Shown here: positions 53,379-62,857 of the stretch, in pieces | Layout: each line of letters begins with the position of its first letter | Numbering within the stretch: position 1 is the first letter of the stretch | Assembly: GCA_022825665.1 (NCBI GenBank) | Contig: JAJDWI010000153.1 | Location: 1-64,000, forward strand | DNA length: 64,000 nucleotides | Direction: 5' to 3' | From: Candidatus Poribacteria bacterium | Lineage (GTDB): Bacteria > Poribacteria > WGA-4E > WGA-3G | Translations under genes and position numbers: made by a program | Notes under the pieces: generated by a model | What the model saw: only the letters and a program-made list of their open reading frames with translations | Database searches by the model: none | Told to the model about the DNA's origin: nothing

Positions 53379-55286
53379 TTACCAATGCTTGAAGGAATAC
53401 ATCCGTTGACCTAATGATAGACCCAGAATTGCCCATAGGCTGCCCATAACGAATTCACCCAGCATTGCACCAAAAAACAGCGGGAGTGCCTTGCGATATG
53501 CGCCAAGTCCACCATGTCTAACAAGTATGGATTTTATGACCCATGCAAGGAATACTGGGAACCATAATCTTCCAAAATTCCAATTGCCTGCAAGTGGATA
53601 TGCAAGTGGATGCAGTTGCCACCAGAGATAACGCAAACGCATAAAGAGAGTGCTTAGGGTGAGGAGTATACCAAAACTGAAGAAACCAAGATGCCTCCAT
53701 TCAGTATCACTTGGAAATGTCAACCATCGTTGTAGATCGTTGAATGCCTCTTGTCCCCGCCAAGTTCCCAAACTCCCGTGTTGATAGCCAGCATGTAGGA
53801 AGGCAACAAACCCAATAAATAGTCCTATAACCGTCGCACCCCACATCACCCAAAGCAGTTGGCTACTGTTGATTGCTCCTTTATCGGCAAGTTTGAATCC
53901 TTCCAGTTGGTTTGGCATCGGTTGCGATCGGTAGTTCCGTGTAAAACCGTATAGGAAAGCAAATCCAGTTAATGTCTGTGCTCCTATCTTCCTTGAACCG
54001 AAGAGTGAGGTAAGGAAAAAACCCGGTCCTGCTCGGTAGAAATCCATTGTTGGCGTTCCGAGTTCAGCACGCATCCGTGTAAAAGCCAATACCAATATAA
54101 AATGGATACTGAAAAAGCCGAGAATGCCCCACCACGACATACCCGCTTTTAAGCAAAACCCGAATACAACAGCAATACTTATTAGAAAACCAATGAATGC
54201 CATACGATAACCAATTGGTTCACTTTCAGAATCAATGTCACTCTTCATTCCTATAATATTACGGAATGCCTTCCATAGGTGTTTATGTGTAATCCAGATT
54301 GCGAAAAAACATAAACCAAAGTATGCTCCAAGTGATTGCATATCAATGTGTGGATATCCCGGTGTCTGATTCAAACCTGTCATTGACCCAAAGACAAGCT
54401 GCACCTTCCAAAATAGATAGAATAACCAACAGGATAATGACAAATCCAAGGGCATTAGAAAACCGATACCGATGGCATAAGGGTTTAGGTGGATAGGAGT
54501 TGACCCAATTGCGTTAAAGGGTTTTTCAGTGAACATTCCCCCTATATCATGTCGTATTGGAATGGCAGGAATATTGGGATAAATGAAATTCAACCCATTT
54601 ATCAAATCAAGTCCAAAACCTATACCAAATCCAATCCAAAGAAGATTGTTTCGATAGAATGAAGTTCCCTTCGTCATTTCAAATGGGAGTAGTATTATAG
54701 GATAACTTAGTTTTTCGTGTTCAATCCACTGTTTACGTAGGATCGCACTGAGCATCATCATAGAAAATGCAAGTGCCGAGAAAAAAAGCAACCAGAATAG
54801 GACAGGTGTAATCCATGCACGAATATGATCAAGTTCAAATAGGTTTGATGTGCCTTCATAATAACCTGTTAATGCACGTTTATCCATCACAGCAATCCAA
54901 TCTGGTATATATCTGAAGAAAAGGGATTGCCATTCGTTTTCCGGTGTAGCAAACCAACTTGCGTGTCCAAGAATGCACATCGTTGCTTGTAACAGGTCAT
55001 GTCCACACACAACACATGCCAAGGTGACCATAAGGTATACCGTCAGCATTTCAGCCTGTGTAAGTTTCCATCTCGGAAAAAATCGTGTTAGAAATATGTT
55101 ACAGATAGCAACTAAGAAAAGCGTGAAGACGGCGTTGAATAATATCGCCATCGTAGTGGGGTATTGTGTTGTCCATACCGTTTCTGTCTGAACAACAAGA
55201 TAGATATTGAGTGGAAGCGATAACAAACCCAGAACAATTGCACGAAATGTTATGTTCTCAGTTAACGGATGTGATGGTTTATCCAT
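53379..55286 (-). CDS. Large polytopic membrane protein (DUF6785-like)
   Basis: A 635-residue inner-membrane protein with about 12-14 hydrophobic segments. The start LTENITFRAIVLGLLSLPLNIYLV and internal HEKLSYPIILLPFEMTKG fit large uncharacterised membrane proteins (DUF6785/DUF6784) that are frequent in poribacteria and planctomycetes and look distantly like oligopeptide-transporter-family permeases. Function and substrate are unknown. It is 114 bases downstream of the Omp85 gene on the same strand but has a candidate promoter of its own. Confidence 0.68.
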   Translation of the reverse strand: MDKPSHPLTENITFRAIVLGLLSLPLNIYLVVQTETVWTTQYPTTMAILFNAVFTLFLVAICNIFLTRFFPRWKLTQAEMLTVYLMVTLACVVCGHDLLQATMCILGHASWFATPENEWQSLFFRYIPDWIAVMDKRALTGYYEGTSNLFELDHIRAWITPVLFWLLFFSALAFSMMMLSAILRKQWIEHEKLSYPIILLPFEMTKGTSFYRNNLLWIGFGIGFGLDLINGLNFIYPNIPAIPIRHDIGGMFTEKPFNAIGSTPIHLNPYAIGIGFLMPLDLSLSCWLFYLFWKVQLVFGSMTGLNQTPGYPHIDMQSLGAYFGLCFFAIWITHKHLWKAFRNIIGMKSDIDSESEPIGYRMAFIGFLISIAVVFGFCLKAGMSWWGILGFFSIHFILVLAFTRMRAELGTPTMDFYRAGPGFFLTSLFGSRKIGAQTLTGFAFLYGFTRNYRSQPMPNQLEGFKLADKGAINSSQLLWVMWGATVIGLFIGFVAFLHAGYQHGSLGTWRGQEAFNDLQRWLTFPSDTEWRHLGFFSFGILLTLSTLFMRLRYLWWQLHPLAYPLAGNWNFGRLWFPVFLAWVIKSILVRHGGLGAYRKALPLFFGAMLGEFVMGSLWAILGLSLGQRMYSFKHW

Positions 55287-55327
55287 AACTGTATTGTTCC
55301 GAATCCGGTAGGAGTGCTTGTGTTTCT

Positions 55328-55355
55328 ATTATACTGTTGGAAAGTGATGTGGAAA
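55328..55355 (-). promoter_or_regulatory. Possible promoter of the polytopic membrane protein gene
   Basis: Minus strand TTTCCA, 16 bases, TATAAT. The -10 box is perfect and the -35 box is fair. Confidence 0.4.
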
Positions 55356-55400
55356 TATCTACAATAGTATAATCTGTAAGTTTGACCTACAGATTAACAC

Positions 55401-57389
55401 TTAAAATGCTCGAAGGAATCCGTATTCAATCTTCGGTTTGATTGATGGAGAAAATGGTGGATCAAGTGGAAATGCAAGTTCAATACGAAAAATCCCAGTA
55501 TTGCTAACTCTTGAAAAACCACCACGTAATTCAATCCCGACACTTCGTTTTGGGTCTCTAATATCAAAAGTATGTTGTCCGTTCCAGATATATCCTGTAT
55601 CAGCAAAGATAGTAGTTCCCAACACAAGTCCGAGTCGAATTGGATTATCTACAAATGGCTTAGCACAGAATGTAGCTATTGCGGCAATTGCATCGTCAAT
55701 TTTCTCAAAAACTGCTCCACCAAAAACAGTACGTGATTCAAGTCTTAACAACATCATTTTTTCACCGCTAAATTGACGGTAATTGTAACCACGTAAGCCA
55801 CTGTATGAACCAAGTATGACCTGACTTTCACCACTCAAACCGAACTGCATCTCTGTTTTAAATTGCACAACAAATGTATGGTGAAATTCAAAAAGTCCGT
55901 TTTTCCGAAAACCTTTTGCTACCGTATAGATATCGTCCCCTGATTTAAAAGTATCTCTAAAAAAGAGCGTGCTCTTTGCCTGTAGGATAGAACGTTCAAA
56001 CTGATTCGTGAATATAGACCTTACACCAAGAAATGTCTCACTTAGGAACCGGTTTCCTATTGTCCAGCCTGACCTGACAGAGATTCCACCAATTGATTCT
56101 GACCGTTCCGATCCGTACCAAGGAGACGCATAGCCTATGGAGGCACTGTAATCAGCACCAGTATTGAAATATTCAGTGGGACCCATCTCTTTGAGAAAAC
56201 GCGTTTGACGGTGGTACACCCTTTTTCTCCCTACTGTAATACCAACTCTTTTGATATTCCGATCTAACGGCTTCGCCCTGGAATCATCCGACAATTCAAT
56301 TGTTTCATGTTTTGTAAAAAGGGAACTCATCCATAGTCCGGTGTATACCTGTTGATGTCTTTCACCAAAATATCGCATTACTTCACCATAACTATTTTGA
56401 TAATTTCTATGTAAAATTGCCGTTCTCTCTCCTGCATCGTACCAACGCACCTCATCAACGCCTTCCAATAGACTAAACTTTGTACTCCAACGGCTTTTTA
56501 AAGAATATTGAGGACGTTCTAATTGAACTATCCATGAGTCACCTTCACGTTTCTGTATATATTCACCATCAAAATTCCAGTATGATTTGAATAGACGGGG
56601 CATCTGATACCGTAATTTTAAAAAACTACGCGTTTGTTCACCTGTTTCACTTTTCCGTTCATACTGTAATTGCGTTCCATGTCCAGATCCATTTAAATTA
56701 GTTTCCTGAATCTTTAAAAGAAATGTTGAACTTTCACTTCCTAAAGATGGATCAAATGCACCTGTTATTGACCAATCCTCCGCGACTGTAACATGTATTT
56801 TTACATATTCCAACTCTGCATCCCATTGAGATTCTATATTCGCTGCACTGATGTATGCCTTTTCATGAAGTATTCTCTCGCTCTCTTCGACATCGTCCTT
56901 AGTATAAAAACTCCCCGTCTTAAAAAGAAGTTCTTGCAGTATTACCTTATCGTTGGTTTTTGGGTTTCCCTCTAATGTGATTTCACCGATAACACCCTTA
57001 TCAATTATTATACCGATATGAATTTCATCACCAACAAGTTTAACAGTGTCTTCCATACTATCAATACGGGCATAAATATAACCTTTATTTTTATAATAAC
57101 GAACAATGGTTGCAAGGTCTTTCTCAAATTGAGTTTCATCGAACATTTCCCCAATTTCTGTTACCATCAAACTACGAATTGCTATTTCTTCGGGTATAGA
57201 AAAAGTATCTATTTCTCTGATGACTATACTCTTGACTGTACGTCCATCATTCGCAGAAACCGATTGGTTTGTGAATAAACTAAATAGACATAATAAAATA
57301 ATGTGGATATTTACGCAAACAACAACTTTAGTACACAAGATCATCGTCTTGCCAAAATGAGATGGAGAGTATACGTTCACATTTCTCAT
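55401..57389 (-). CDS. Omp85/BamA-family outer membrane protein
   Basis: A 662-residue protein with an N-terminal signal segment (VNIHIILLCLFSLFTNQSVSA, with a 30-residue pre-region), two or so POTRA-type domains (about 50-195: VKSIVIREIDTFSIPEE, then IGEITLEGNPKTNDKVILQELLFKTG) and a C-terminal beta barrel with alternating strands. Omp85 proteins insert or secrete beta-barrel proteins in the outer membrane. Fewer POTRAs than the five of BamA suggests an accessory member rather than BamA itself. ATG 57389 overlaps the VWA gene's stop as ATGA, so translation is coupled and the start is supported. Confidence 0.8.
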   Translation of the reverse strand: MRNVNVYSPSHFGKTMILCTKVVVCVNIHIILLCLFSLFTNQSVSANDGRTVKSIVIREIDTFSIPEEIAIRSLMVTEIGEMFDETQFEKDLATIVRYYKNKGYIYARIDSMEDTVKLVGDEIHIGIIIDKGVIGEITLEGNPKTNDKVILQELLFKTGSFYTKDDVEESERILHEKAYISAANIESQWDAELEYVKIHVTVAEDWSITGAFDPSLGSESSTFLLKIQETNLNGSGHGTQLQYERKSETGEQTRSFLKLRYQMPRLFKSYWNFDGEYIQKREGDSWIVQLERPQYSLKSRWSTKFSLLEGVDEVRWYDAGERTAILHRNYQNSYGEVMRYFGERHQQVYTGLWMSSLFTKHETIELSDDSRAKPLDRNIKRVGITVGRKRVYHRQTRFLKEMGPTEYFNTGADYSASIGYASPWYGSERSESIGGISVRSGWTIGNRFLSETFLGVRSIFTNQFERSILQAKSTLFFRDTFKSGDDIYTVAKGFRKNGLFEFHHTFVVQFKTEMQFGLSGESQVILGSYSGLRGYNYRQFSGEKMMLLRLESRTVFGGAVFEKIDDAIAAIATFCAKPFVDNPIRLGLVLGTTIFADTGYIWNGQHTFDIRDPKRSVGIELRGGFSRVSNTGIFRIELAFPLDPPFSPSIKPKIEYGFLRAF

Positions 57390-59467
57390 TTGCCTTCACC
57401 TGATGTTGATTTACTGGCACGGTTTGACAGAAAACCTTCAAGTAACAACAGACAAACAGCAAAGATTAGCAATTCACCCCAAATCTCTCTTCCATGTCTT
57501 TTTATATCTAACTCTTCAGTATCCAACTCACCTGTCTCTGAAGTTTTTCCAGCCTGTGCATCAACCCGTTCAGATGCCAACTGTAAAGAAATAGAAGTCA
57601 AATCTGCTTCAACTGCGGGGGTGTTGACCGCAAAGAAATCTCGGTATAACTTATCTTGTGCTTTGACATCAATCTGATATATACCCGGTAGTTCAGTTAA
57701 TTCATACCGAACCGTACCATTTTCACTGATTGGAACAACTGAAATATCTTCATCATCTGTAGAATCAACCCGTTTAATCCAAGCACGTCCACCAGAATTC
57801 TGTGGATAACTTGCTACATAAGTATCTCCAACTGTTATATTTTTCTTTGTATCTTTGTGCATCACATATAATATACTATGTTGGATAAGTGGTAAGAAAT
57901 ATGGATTAACGAGCAATTCGTTACTATTTGGTTGTTGCTGAAGTTTACAGTTAAAGAGTAATATATGACTTTTTCCTTCACTACGTTCTATAAGGAACGG
58001 GGTTTCATCACCGAATCTCGCTATAACAGACGCATCAGAAGTAGGACTTACCGTCATGCTTTGAAAGAAACGAGGTCCGTATTGACCAGACAAAATATTG
58101 TCGGGAAAGATCTCAAAGATTGGATGCGTCTGATTATATTTACTGACCTGTTGAGGTATCTGCCAAGTAATAGGTTGACCGAATTGAGCAGGTAACCACG
58201 ATAGATTGTAATTGTCTGATGTGAAAACAATAATGCCCTTTCCTTGACGGATTGATTCACGTAACTGTTCAATAGCCTTTGTAGATAGAACTGACACATC
58301 AGCAAGAAGGATTATATCTACACTTTCAAGTGGATATGTTTCAAATTCTGTGGGCGTACACGCTGTTGGTTGAATCATTGAAGGCTTAAGAGACACATTC
58401 ACAGTCTGTTTATTTACATTCGGATTCAGTGCTAATGTTAGATATTCAGTCTGATTGCTAACACAGAGCACCCGAATTTCTCCAAGTGCTTCAAGTGCGA
58501 AATATCTACGATTATCTGCATTCAACCTGTCATCAGTCAGCTCAAAGTAGCCTGTATACGTACCCGGACCAGTAAATGTGTGTGTGAGGGATGTCATAAC
58601 TGATTCATCTGCTGTCGCAGAGAATGTCTGTGTTTTCTTTTTCTTTTCACCTACATAAAATGAAAGTGTTAGTTGTGAAATGGGTGTATCAGAATGATTA
58701 TTTAGTTTTGTGTTTATATGAAATGGTAAATCCACACCGATTAGTTGATGAGAGGGTCGTATTTCTTCAATATTTGTATTATGTGGATTCCCTTGAGTGA
58801 CGGGAAGTAATACTATTCTTGCACCAGACCGATTGGGAACTATTCCCCAATCCTCCCAACCATTCTGGGCAAAATCAGAGATGATATAAATTTCTTTATT
58901 CTGTTGTGTTGAATCAGAAAGTATATCATGTGCAAGTTCAACGCTTGATTGGATATTAGTCGCGCGATAGGATACCTCTGCTTGTTCAATTGCTGCTATA
59001 ACACTTTCTATGTCTGGAGTAAGTTGTCGAAACACTGGATGTGGAATGTCCGACATCAAAATCAGCGACGCTGAATCTCCATGACGTAAAGATCTGATTA
59101 CATCAATAGCCAAGGTTTTTGCTTTTTCAAACCAGATACCGTCTACATCCTTATATTGCATGCTGTATGAATTGTCTAATACTATTACAACGTCTGTCTT
59201 AGCACGAACAGCTGCAAGTGGAAGTCCAAGAGTAAGGAATGGACGGGCTAATGCGAGTGCAATGAGTGCTACGATTAGCATCCGAAGGAGTAAAATTAGG
59301 AGTTGTTTGAGTTGGACTCTACGTACATTTTGGCGATGTGCTGCCACCAAAAACATCAGACTGCTGAAGTCTACAGTGACCGCTTGTCGACGGCTCCACA
59401 AATGAATGATGAGTGGAATTGTGGCTGCCAATAAGCCAAAGAGAAACAGTGGATTGAGAAAAGCCAA
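57386..59467 (-). CDS. BatA/VWA-domain membrane protein
   Basis: A 693-residue inner-membrane protein. Residues 1-80 match the BatA N-terminal region (FLNPLFLFGLLAATIPLIIHLWSRR, then a second helix at 57-77). A von Willebrand A domain follows with MIDAS motif DNSYSM (98-103). The middle is beta-rich, and a last helix (WGELLIFAVCLLLLEGFL) precedes the C-terminus. BatA-like proteins often pair with MoxR ATPases, which are absent here. The start is TTG 59467; GGAG lies 12 bases upstream. It ends in a four-base overlap with the Omp85 gene. Confidence 0.82.
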   Translation of the reverse strand: MAFLNPLFLFGLLAATIPLIIHLWSRRQAVTVDFSSLMFLVAAHRQNVRRVQLKQLLILLLRMLIVALIALALARPFLTLGLPLAAVRAKTDVVIVLDNSYSMQYKDVDGIWFEKAKTLAIDVIRSLRHGDSASLILMSDIPHPVFRQLTPDIESVIAAIEQAEVSYRATNIQSSVELAHDILSDSTQQNKEIYIISDFAQNGWEDWGIVPNRSGARIVLLPVTQGNPHNTNIEEIRPSHQLIGVDLPFHINTKLNNHSDTPISQLTLSFYVGEKKKKTQTFSATADESVMTSLTHTFTGPGTYTGYFELTDDRLNADNRRYFALEALGEIRVLCVSNQTEYLTLALNPNVNKQTVNVSLKPSMIQPTACTPTEFETYPLESVDIILLADVSVLSTKAIEQLRESIRQGKGIIVFTSDNYNLSWLPAQFGQPITWQIPQQVSKYNQTHPIFEIFPDNILSGQYGPRFFQSMTVSPTSDASVIARFGDETPFLIERSEGKSHILLFNCKLQQQPNSNELLVNPYFLPLIQHSILYVMHKDTKKNITVGDTYVASYPQNSGGRAWIKRVDSTDDEDISVVPISENGTVRYELTELPGIYQIDVKAQDKLYRDFFAVNTPAVEADLTSISLQLASERVDAQAGKTSETGELDTEELDIKRHGREIWGELLIFAVCLLLLEGFLSNRASKSTSGEGK

Positions 59468-59539
59468 TAGTTAAACGCTCCAGTTTCATTCTCATCTAAT
59501 ACGGTGATAACATTTTATAGTAGAATCCATAATTATTTA

Positions 59540-59628
59540 CACACTACGGTAGGTTCGGTTTCCTAACCGAACTGGTGTTTGCTCAATCTCATAGATGCGG
59601 TTAGGAAACCGCATCTACCGGGAGTGTG
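59540..59628. repeat. Pair of GCGGTTTCC palindromes
   Basis: Two hairpins, TTCGGTTTCCTAACCGAA (59554-59571) and ATGCGGTTAGGAAACCGCAT (59595-59614), lie inverted to each other, enclosed by CACACTACGGTAG and CTACCGGGAGTGTG. The hairpin is the same unit that sits at the centre of both MITE copies, here without the outer arms. The 262-base gap holds nothing else that I can support. Confidence 0.75.
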
Positions 59629-59729
59629 CATATATTTTTAGGTTTCACTATAAGATTCATATACATATCCCAACATAGGATATTAACAATGATCAGCAAC
59701 AACTACTGAACTACTGTTATAATAATACC

Positions 59730-61226
59730 TCACTCTATAACATCAATATCAAGTTGATTGAGGGTTCGAAAAACACCTTCAGTAAATTCAACCATCGTTG
59801 CCGATTCAAGTATTCTTCCCTGTAGTTGAATATGATTTGCATCTGCAATAACTTGTCCAAAAGACGGATCCATTTGTACCCATTTCCCGACAAACACCTC
59901 TGCCCAAAAATGATAATAAAATGCATTTTTTGAAAAGACAAGTCCTGAACAGATTCTTGCAGGTATACCGACAGAACGCGCCAATGCAATCAGTAAGACA
60001 GTATGTTCTGTACAGTCACCAGTAAGTGTTTGAAGCGTTGTTAGGGATGAACTATAGCCACCACTTAATCCTTTTTCTTTGATAGATCTATACACCCATT
60101 TGCATAACTTTTTCGCAGCACGCCATGAATTATCTTCACCATCAATTATTTCTTCTGCTTTATCCCGAATGGCTTGATTGTCTGTCTCAACAAATGCTGT
60201 TGAGGACAGATATTTCTGATTCTCTGGATGCCGTATTGGCAATACAAGACAATCTATATCTTCAACATGTGGCTTGACAATTGTCAGTGTCCCTGTTTGT
60301 TTGGATTCCAACGTAATATTCTGTATATTGTTCGTCATAATAGTATCAACAAGGTTTCCCTTTGATAGTTGAACTTTCGCCACAAGACGAGATGCCCCTG
60401 TTTTAGGTGTTTTCCCAGTCGGAATAATACGAGTGTTCAATGTAATATCAACTTCTTCTACTTCACCAAGAGCAGATTTTCTATCAGTTTTAGCTAATGT
60501 TAAAAACTGACCCATCATACTTGTTTCAGATTTGTATGTTACACCATCACTGTCAACCCATAAACGTGTATTTATTCCACCTAATACGTCCATATTTTGT
60601 TCTAAGATATAGACATGTTTCTTTTGAGTATTATATGTAATATCATCCTCATCCACGACACTTAGTTCAGATTTTATAGGTTTAAGCATATCAAAGTTGA
60701 AAGTATAATAGTTGACTCTTTCACCAATTTTCAGAAGATTATTTGATATAAGTTTATTCACAGCAACAGTATCTGTAGTTGTATTCGGTGGAAGTTCAAC
60801 CTCTGATTCTGTCTTCTGTCCGTTTAATGTTGTAATGATAGACGCAACACCATTTTTTATTTTTCCCTCAACGTTTTTTTGACCTGATTCATTTGAGGAT
60901 GAAAAAAAGTAACGCGGCATAAAATCAAGATCAGAATATTCAACACGGTTTGTCTCTACAATTATATCTTTACCTAAACCCTTAAATTGCATGATGGTAT
61001 CTGTTTTGGTTCGTATCATTTCCTCGCCTTCATACTCGGTTTTTTCGATGTATAAATGTACGTGTCCAATTTTCATTCCCATCAAAGTCAGATTATACCA
61101 ATGTTCTTGTGGATTTGTAGAACTCATCTCATTTTCCACTCGTCCTATTTCCTCTGCATTACAGATTTGTAAAAAAACCATCAATAATAATAACGGAGTT
61201 AAACTCAAACTGTATATAAATTTCAT
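59730..61226 (-). CDS. Exported transglutaminase-like protein
   Basis: A 498-residue protein with a signal peptide (IYSLSLTPLLLLMVFLQICNA). The C-terminal third is a transglutaminase-core cysteine-peptidase-like domain: Cys in LTGDCTEHTVLLIALARSVGIPARI, His in YHFWAEVFVG and Asp in QMDPSFGQ form the triad. The first 300 residues are a beta-rich region of unknown type. These proteins often act in the periplasm as proteases or amidases. AAGGGAT precedes the ATG. It lies 30 bases after the RsmC-like gene on the same strand. Confidence 0.83.
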   Translation of the reverse strand: MKFIYSLSLTPLLLLMVFLQICNAEEIGRVENEMSSTNPQEHWYNLTLMGMKIGHVHLYIEKTEYEGEEMIRTKTDTIMQFKGLGKDIIVETNRVEYSDLDFMPRYFFSSSNESGQKNVEGKIKNGVASIITTLNGQKTESEVELPPNTTTDTVAVNKLISNNLLKIGERVNYYTFNFDMLKPIKSELSVVDEDDITYNTQKKHVYILEQNMDVLGGINTRLWVDSDGVTYKSETSMMGQFLTLAKTDRKSALGEVEEVDITLNTRIIPTGKTPKTGASRLVAKVQLSKGNLVDTIMTNNIQNITLESKQTGTLTIVKPHVEDIDCLVLPIRHPENQKYLSSTAFVETDNQAIRDKAEEIIDGEDNSWRAAKKLCKWVYRSIKEKGLSGGYSSSLTTLQTLTGDCTEHTVLLIALARSVGIPARICSGLVFSKNAFYYHFWAEVFVGKWVQMDPSFGQVIADANHIQLQGRILESATMVEFTEGVFRTLNQLDIDVIE

Positions 61227-61256
61227 GATTTATATCCCTTTAATGTCATAGTGATA

Positions 61257-61832
61257 TTATATTAACGTTGCCATTGCGACGGTGTGTGTATTTCTCTGTT
61301 TTATCTTTTGATAGTTACCAAATATTTCCATAAAATTCCTTTTGATAAACTCACGTAATCCTGAAATTGTGACGACATAGATTTTCCCGTTGTGTCTAAG
61401 ATGTTTTTTGGCATGTGAGAAAAAGATTTGGAGTAACTCCTTACCAACATTGGCTGGCAGATTAGATACGATCACATCAAACTGAAGATCGTTAAGATGG
61501 CTAAATCCATTACTTAGGAGAACCTGACAATTGTTGAGATTATTCTGGATAACGTTCTTACGTGCATATTCTACTGCTACAAAATCTTTATCTACCATAT
61601 AGACATTTGCGGTAGGTGAACATTTTGCCATAGTAATTCCAATTGCACCATATCCACATCCAAGATCAAGACATATAGACCCATCATCAATTACTAAGTA
61701 ATCAATCAACAAATGTGTGCCAGCATCAACGGCTTTCGGTGAAAATAGTCCCCATGTTGTGGTAAAAGTCAATTCAAATCCGCGTAGTTTTGTTTCAAAT
61801 ATAATTTCCGCTTGGGATTCTGTCATTCTCAT
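61257..61832 (-). CDS. RsmC/RlmG-like small methyltransferase (MTS domain)
   Basis: A 191-residue class I SAM-dependent methyltransferase. Motif I is CLDLGCGYGAIGITMA, and the catalytic loop VSNLPANVGKELL replaces the common NPPFH. The opening GLFSPKAVDAGTHLLID is typical of RsmC-like enzymes, which methylate guanine in rRNA. It contains only the catalytic MTS domain, so its target may differ. It is five bases after the MDR gene, thus in the same operon. Confidence 0.82.
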   Translation of the reverse strand: MRMTESQAEIIFETKLRGFELTFTTTWGLFSPKAVDAGTHLLIDYLVIDDGSICLDLGCGYGAIGITMAKCSPTANVYMVDKDFVAVEYARKNVIQNNLNNCQVLLSNGFSHLNDLQFDVIVSNLPANVGKELLQIFFSHAKKHLRHNGKIYVVTISGLREFIKRNFMEIFGNYQKIKQRNTHTVAMATLI

Positions 61833-61837
61833 ATTGA

Positions 61838-62806
61838 CTAACTATCTTGCCACTTGATCAATACACCAAGTGTTTCCTCTGGTGAATTCCATAATAAATC
61901 AAATGCAGCTTTGGCATCAGTATAGTTAAAACGGTGCGTTATCATGTCAGATGCACGGATTTCACCGTTCTGTATCTTTTGTAATGCACGCACGGCAAGA
62001 TTAGCACGAGACTCCTCTGTAAGAATACCTGCAACAAGCCTCTTATTCATCATTTTAGAGGAATGTAAAGGAAGTGGCTTTTGCTGATAGAGTGCAATGA
62101 GTTGTATTATACCGTGTTGTCTTACCATGTCTTGTGCTTGCTCAAAGGATTTTACACCCGCATGTCCACCGACACAATCAATTACAAGGTCTGCACCTTT
62201 ACCACCTGTCAGTTGGCGAACTGCTTGGATAGGATCTTCATCTTCAGCGTTGATTACCACATCAGCACCAAGTTGAAGAGATAGTTGGCATCGTAGGGGT
62301 AGTGCATCAACGGTAATAATTCGTTCTGGTGAATACCCGCGGATAACCTGCATCATCAGACTACCAACTAAACCTTGACCTAAAATAACGACTGTGTCAC
62401 CCTCCTGAACACCTGAAGAATCTGACCAAGCAACTGCACTTGTAGCTAAAGGAAGAAATGTACCTTCCTCAAAACCGATATCTGTATGAAGAGAAACTGT
62501 GCGACCATCTGTAGGGTTAATATCAGTCACGATATATTCTGCATGCGGTGCTACAGACATTACACGATCACCAACTTGAAAGTCCGTAATCTCACTTCCA
62601 ACTTTATCTACAATTCCTGTGAGTGAGTATCCCATGATTGCAGGAGAAACCGCTTCTTCCATAATGTACCGTCTAAATAGTTCTGAGCCACGACTAATCA
62701 AGGTAGTATCTGTTTTCACTCGAATCTGATTTGCATTGACATCGGGAATCGGTACTTCTTCAAGTTGTATATTCCCGAAACCTTCTGGTTTGATTACGCG
62801 ATACAT
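61838..62806 (-). CDS. MDR-superfamily dehydrogenase
   Basis: A 322-residue medium-chain dehydrogenase/reductase with VVILGQGLVGSLMMQVIRGY as the NAD(P) motif and DTTLISRGSELFRRY where zinc ADHs have a catalytic Cys; the catalytic zinc is likely absent or altered. This matches the pattern of the MDR gene at 40 kb. ATG 62806 (MYRVIK) is preferred since GGAG lies nine bases upstream, though ATG 62821 is possible. The gene begins the stretch with RsmC-like and transglutaminase genes. Confidence 0.82.
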   Translation of the reverse strand: MYRVIKPEGFGNIQLEEVPIPDVNANQIRVKTDTTLISRGSELFRRYIMEEAVSPAIMGYSLTGIVDKVGSEITDFQVGDRVMSVAPHAEYIVTDINPTDGRTVSLHTDIGFEEGTFLPLATSAVAWSDSSGVQEGDTVVILGQGLVGSLMMQVIRGYSPERIITVDALPLRCQLSLQLGADVVINAEDEDPIQAVRQLTGGKGADLVIDCVGGHAGVKSFEQAQDMVRQHGIIQLIALYQQKPLPLHSSKMMNKRLVAGILTEESRANLAVRALQKIQNGEIRASDMITHRFNYTDAKAAFDLLWNSPEETLGVLIKWQDS

Positions 62807-62857
62807 ATTTCTATTCTCCATAGATATGTTAAATCATTATTAGATGATAGTATCAAC

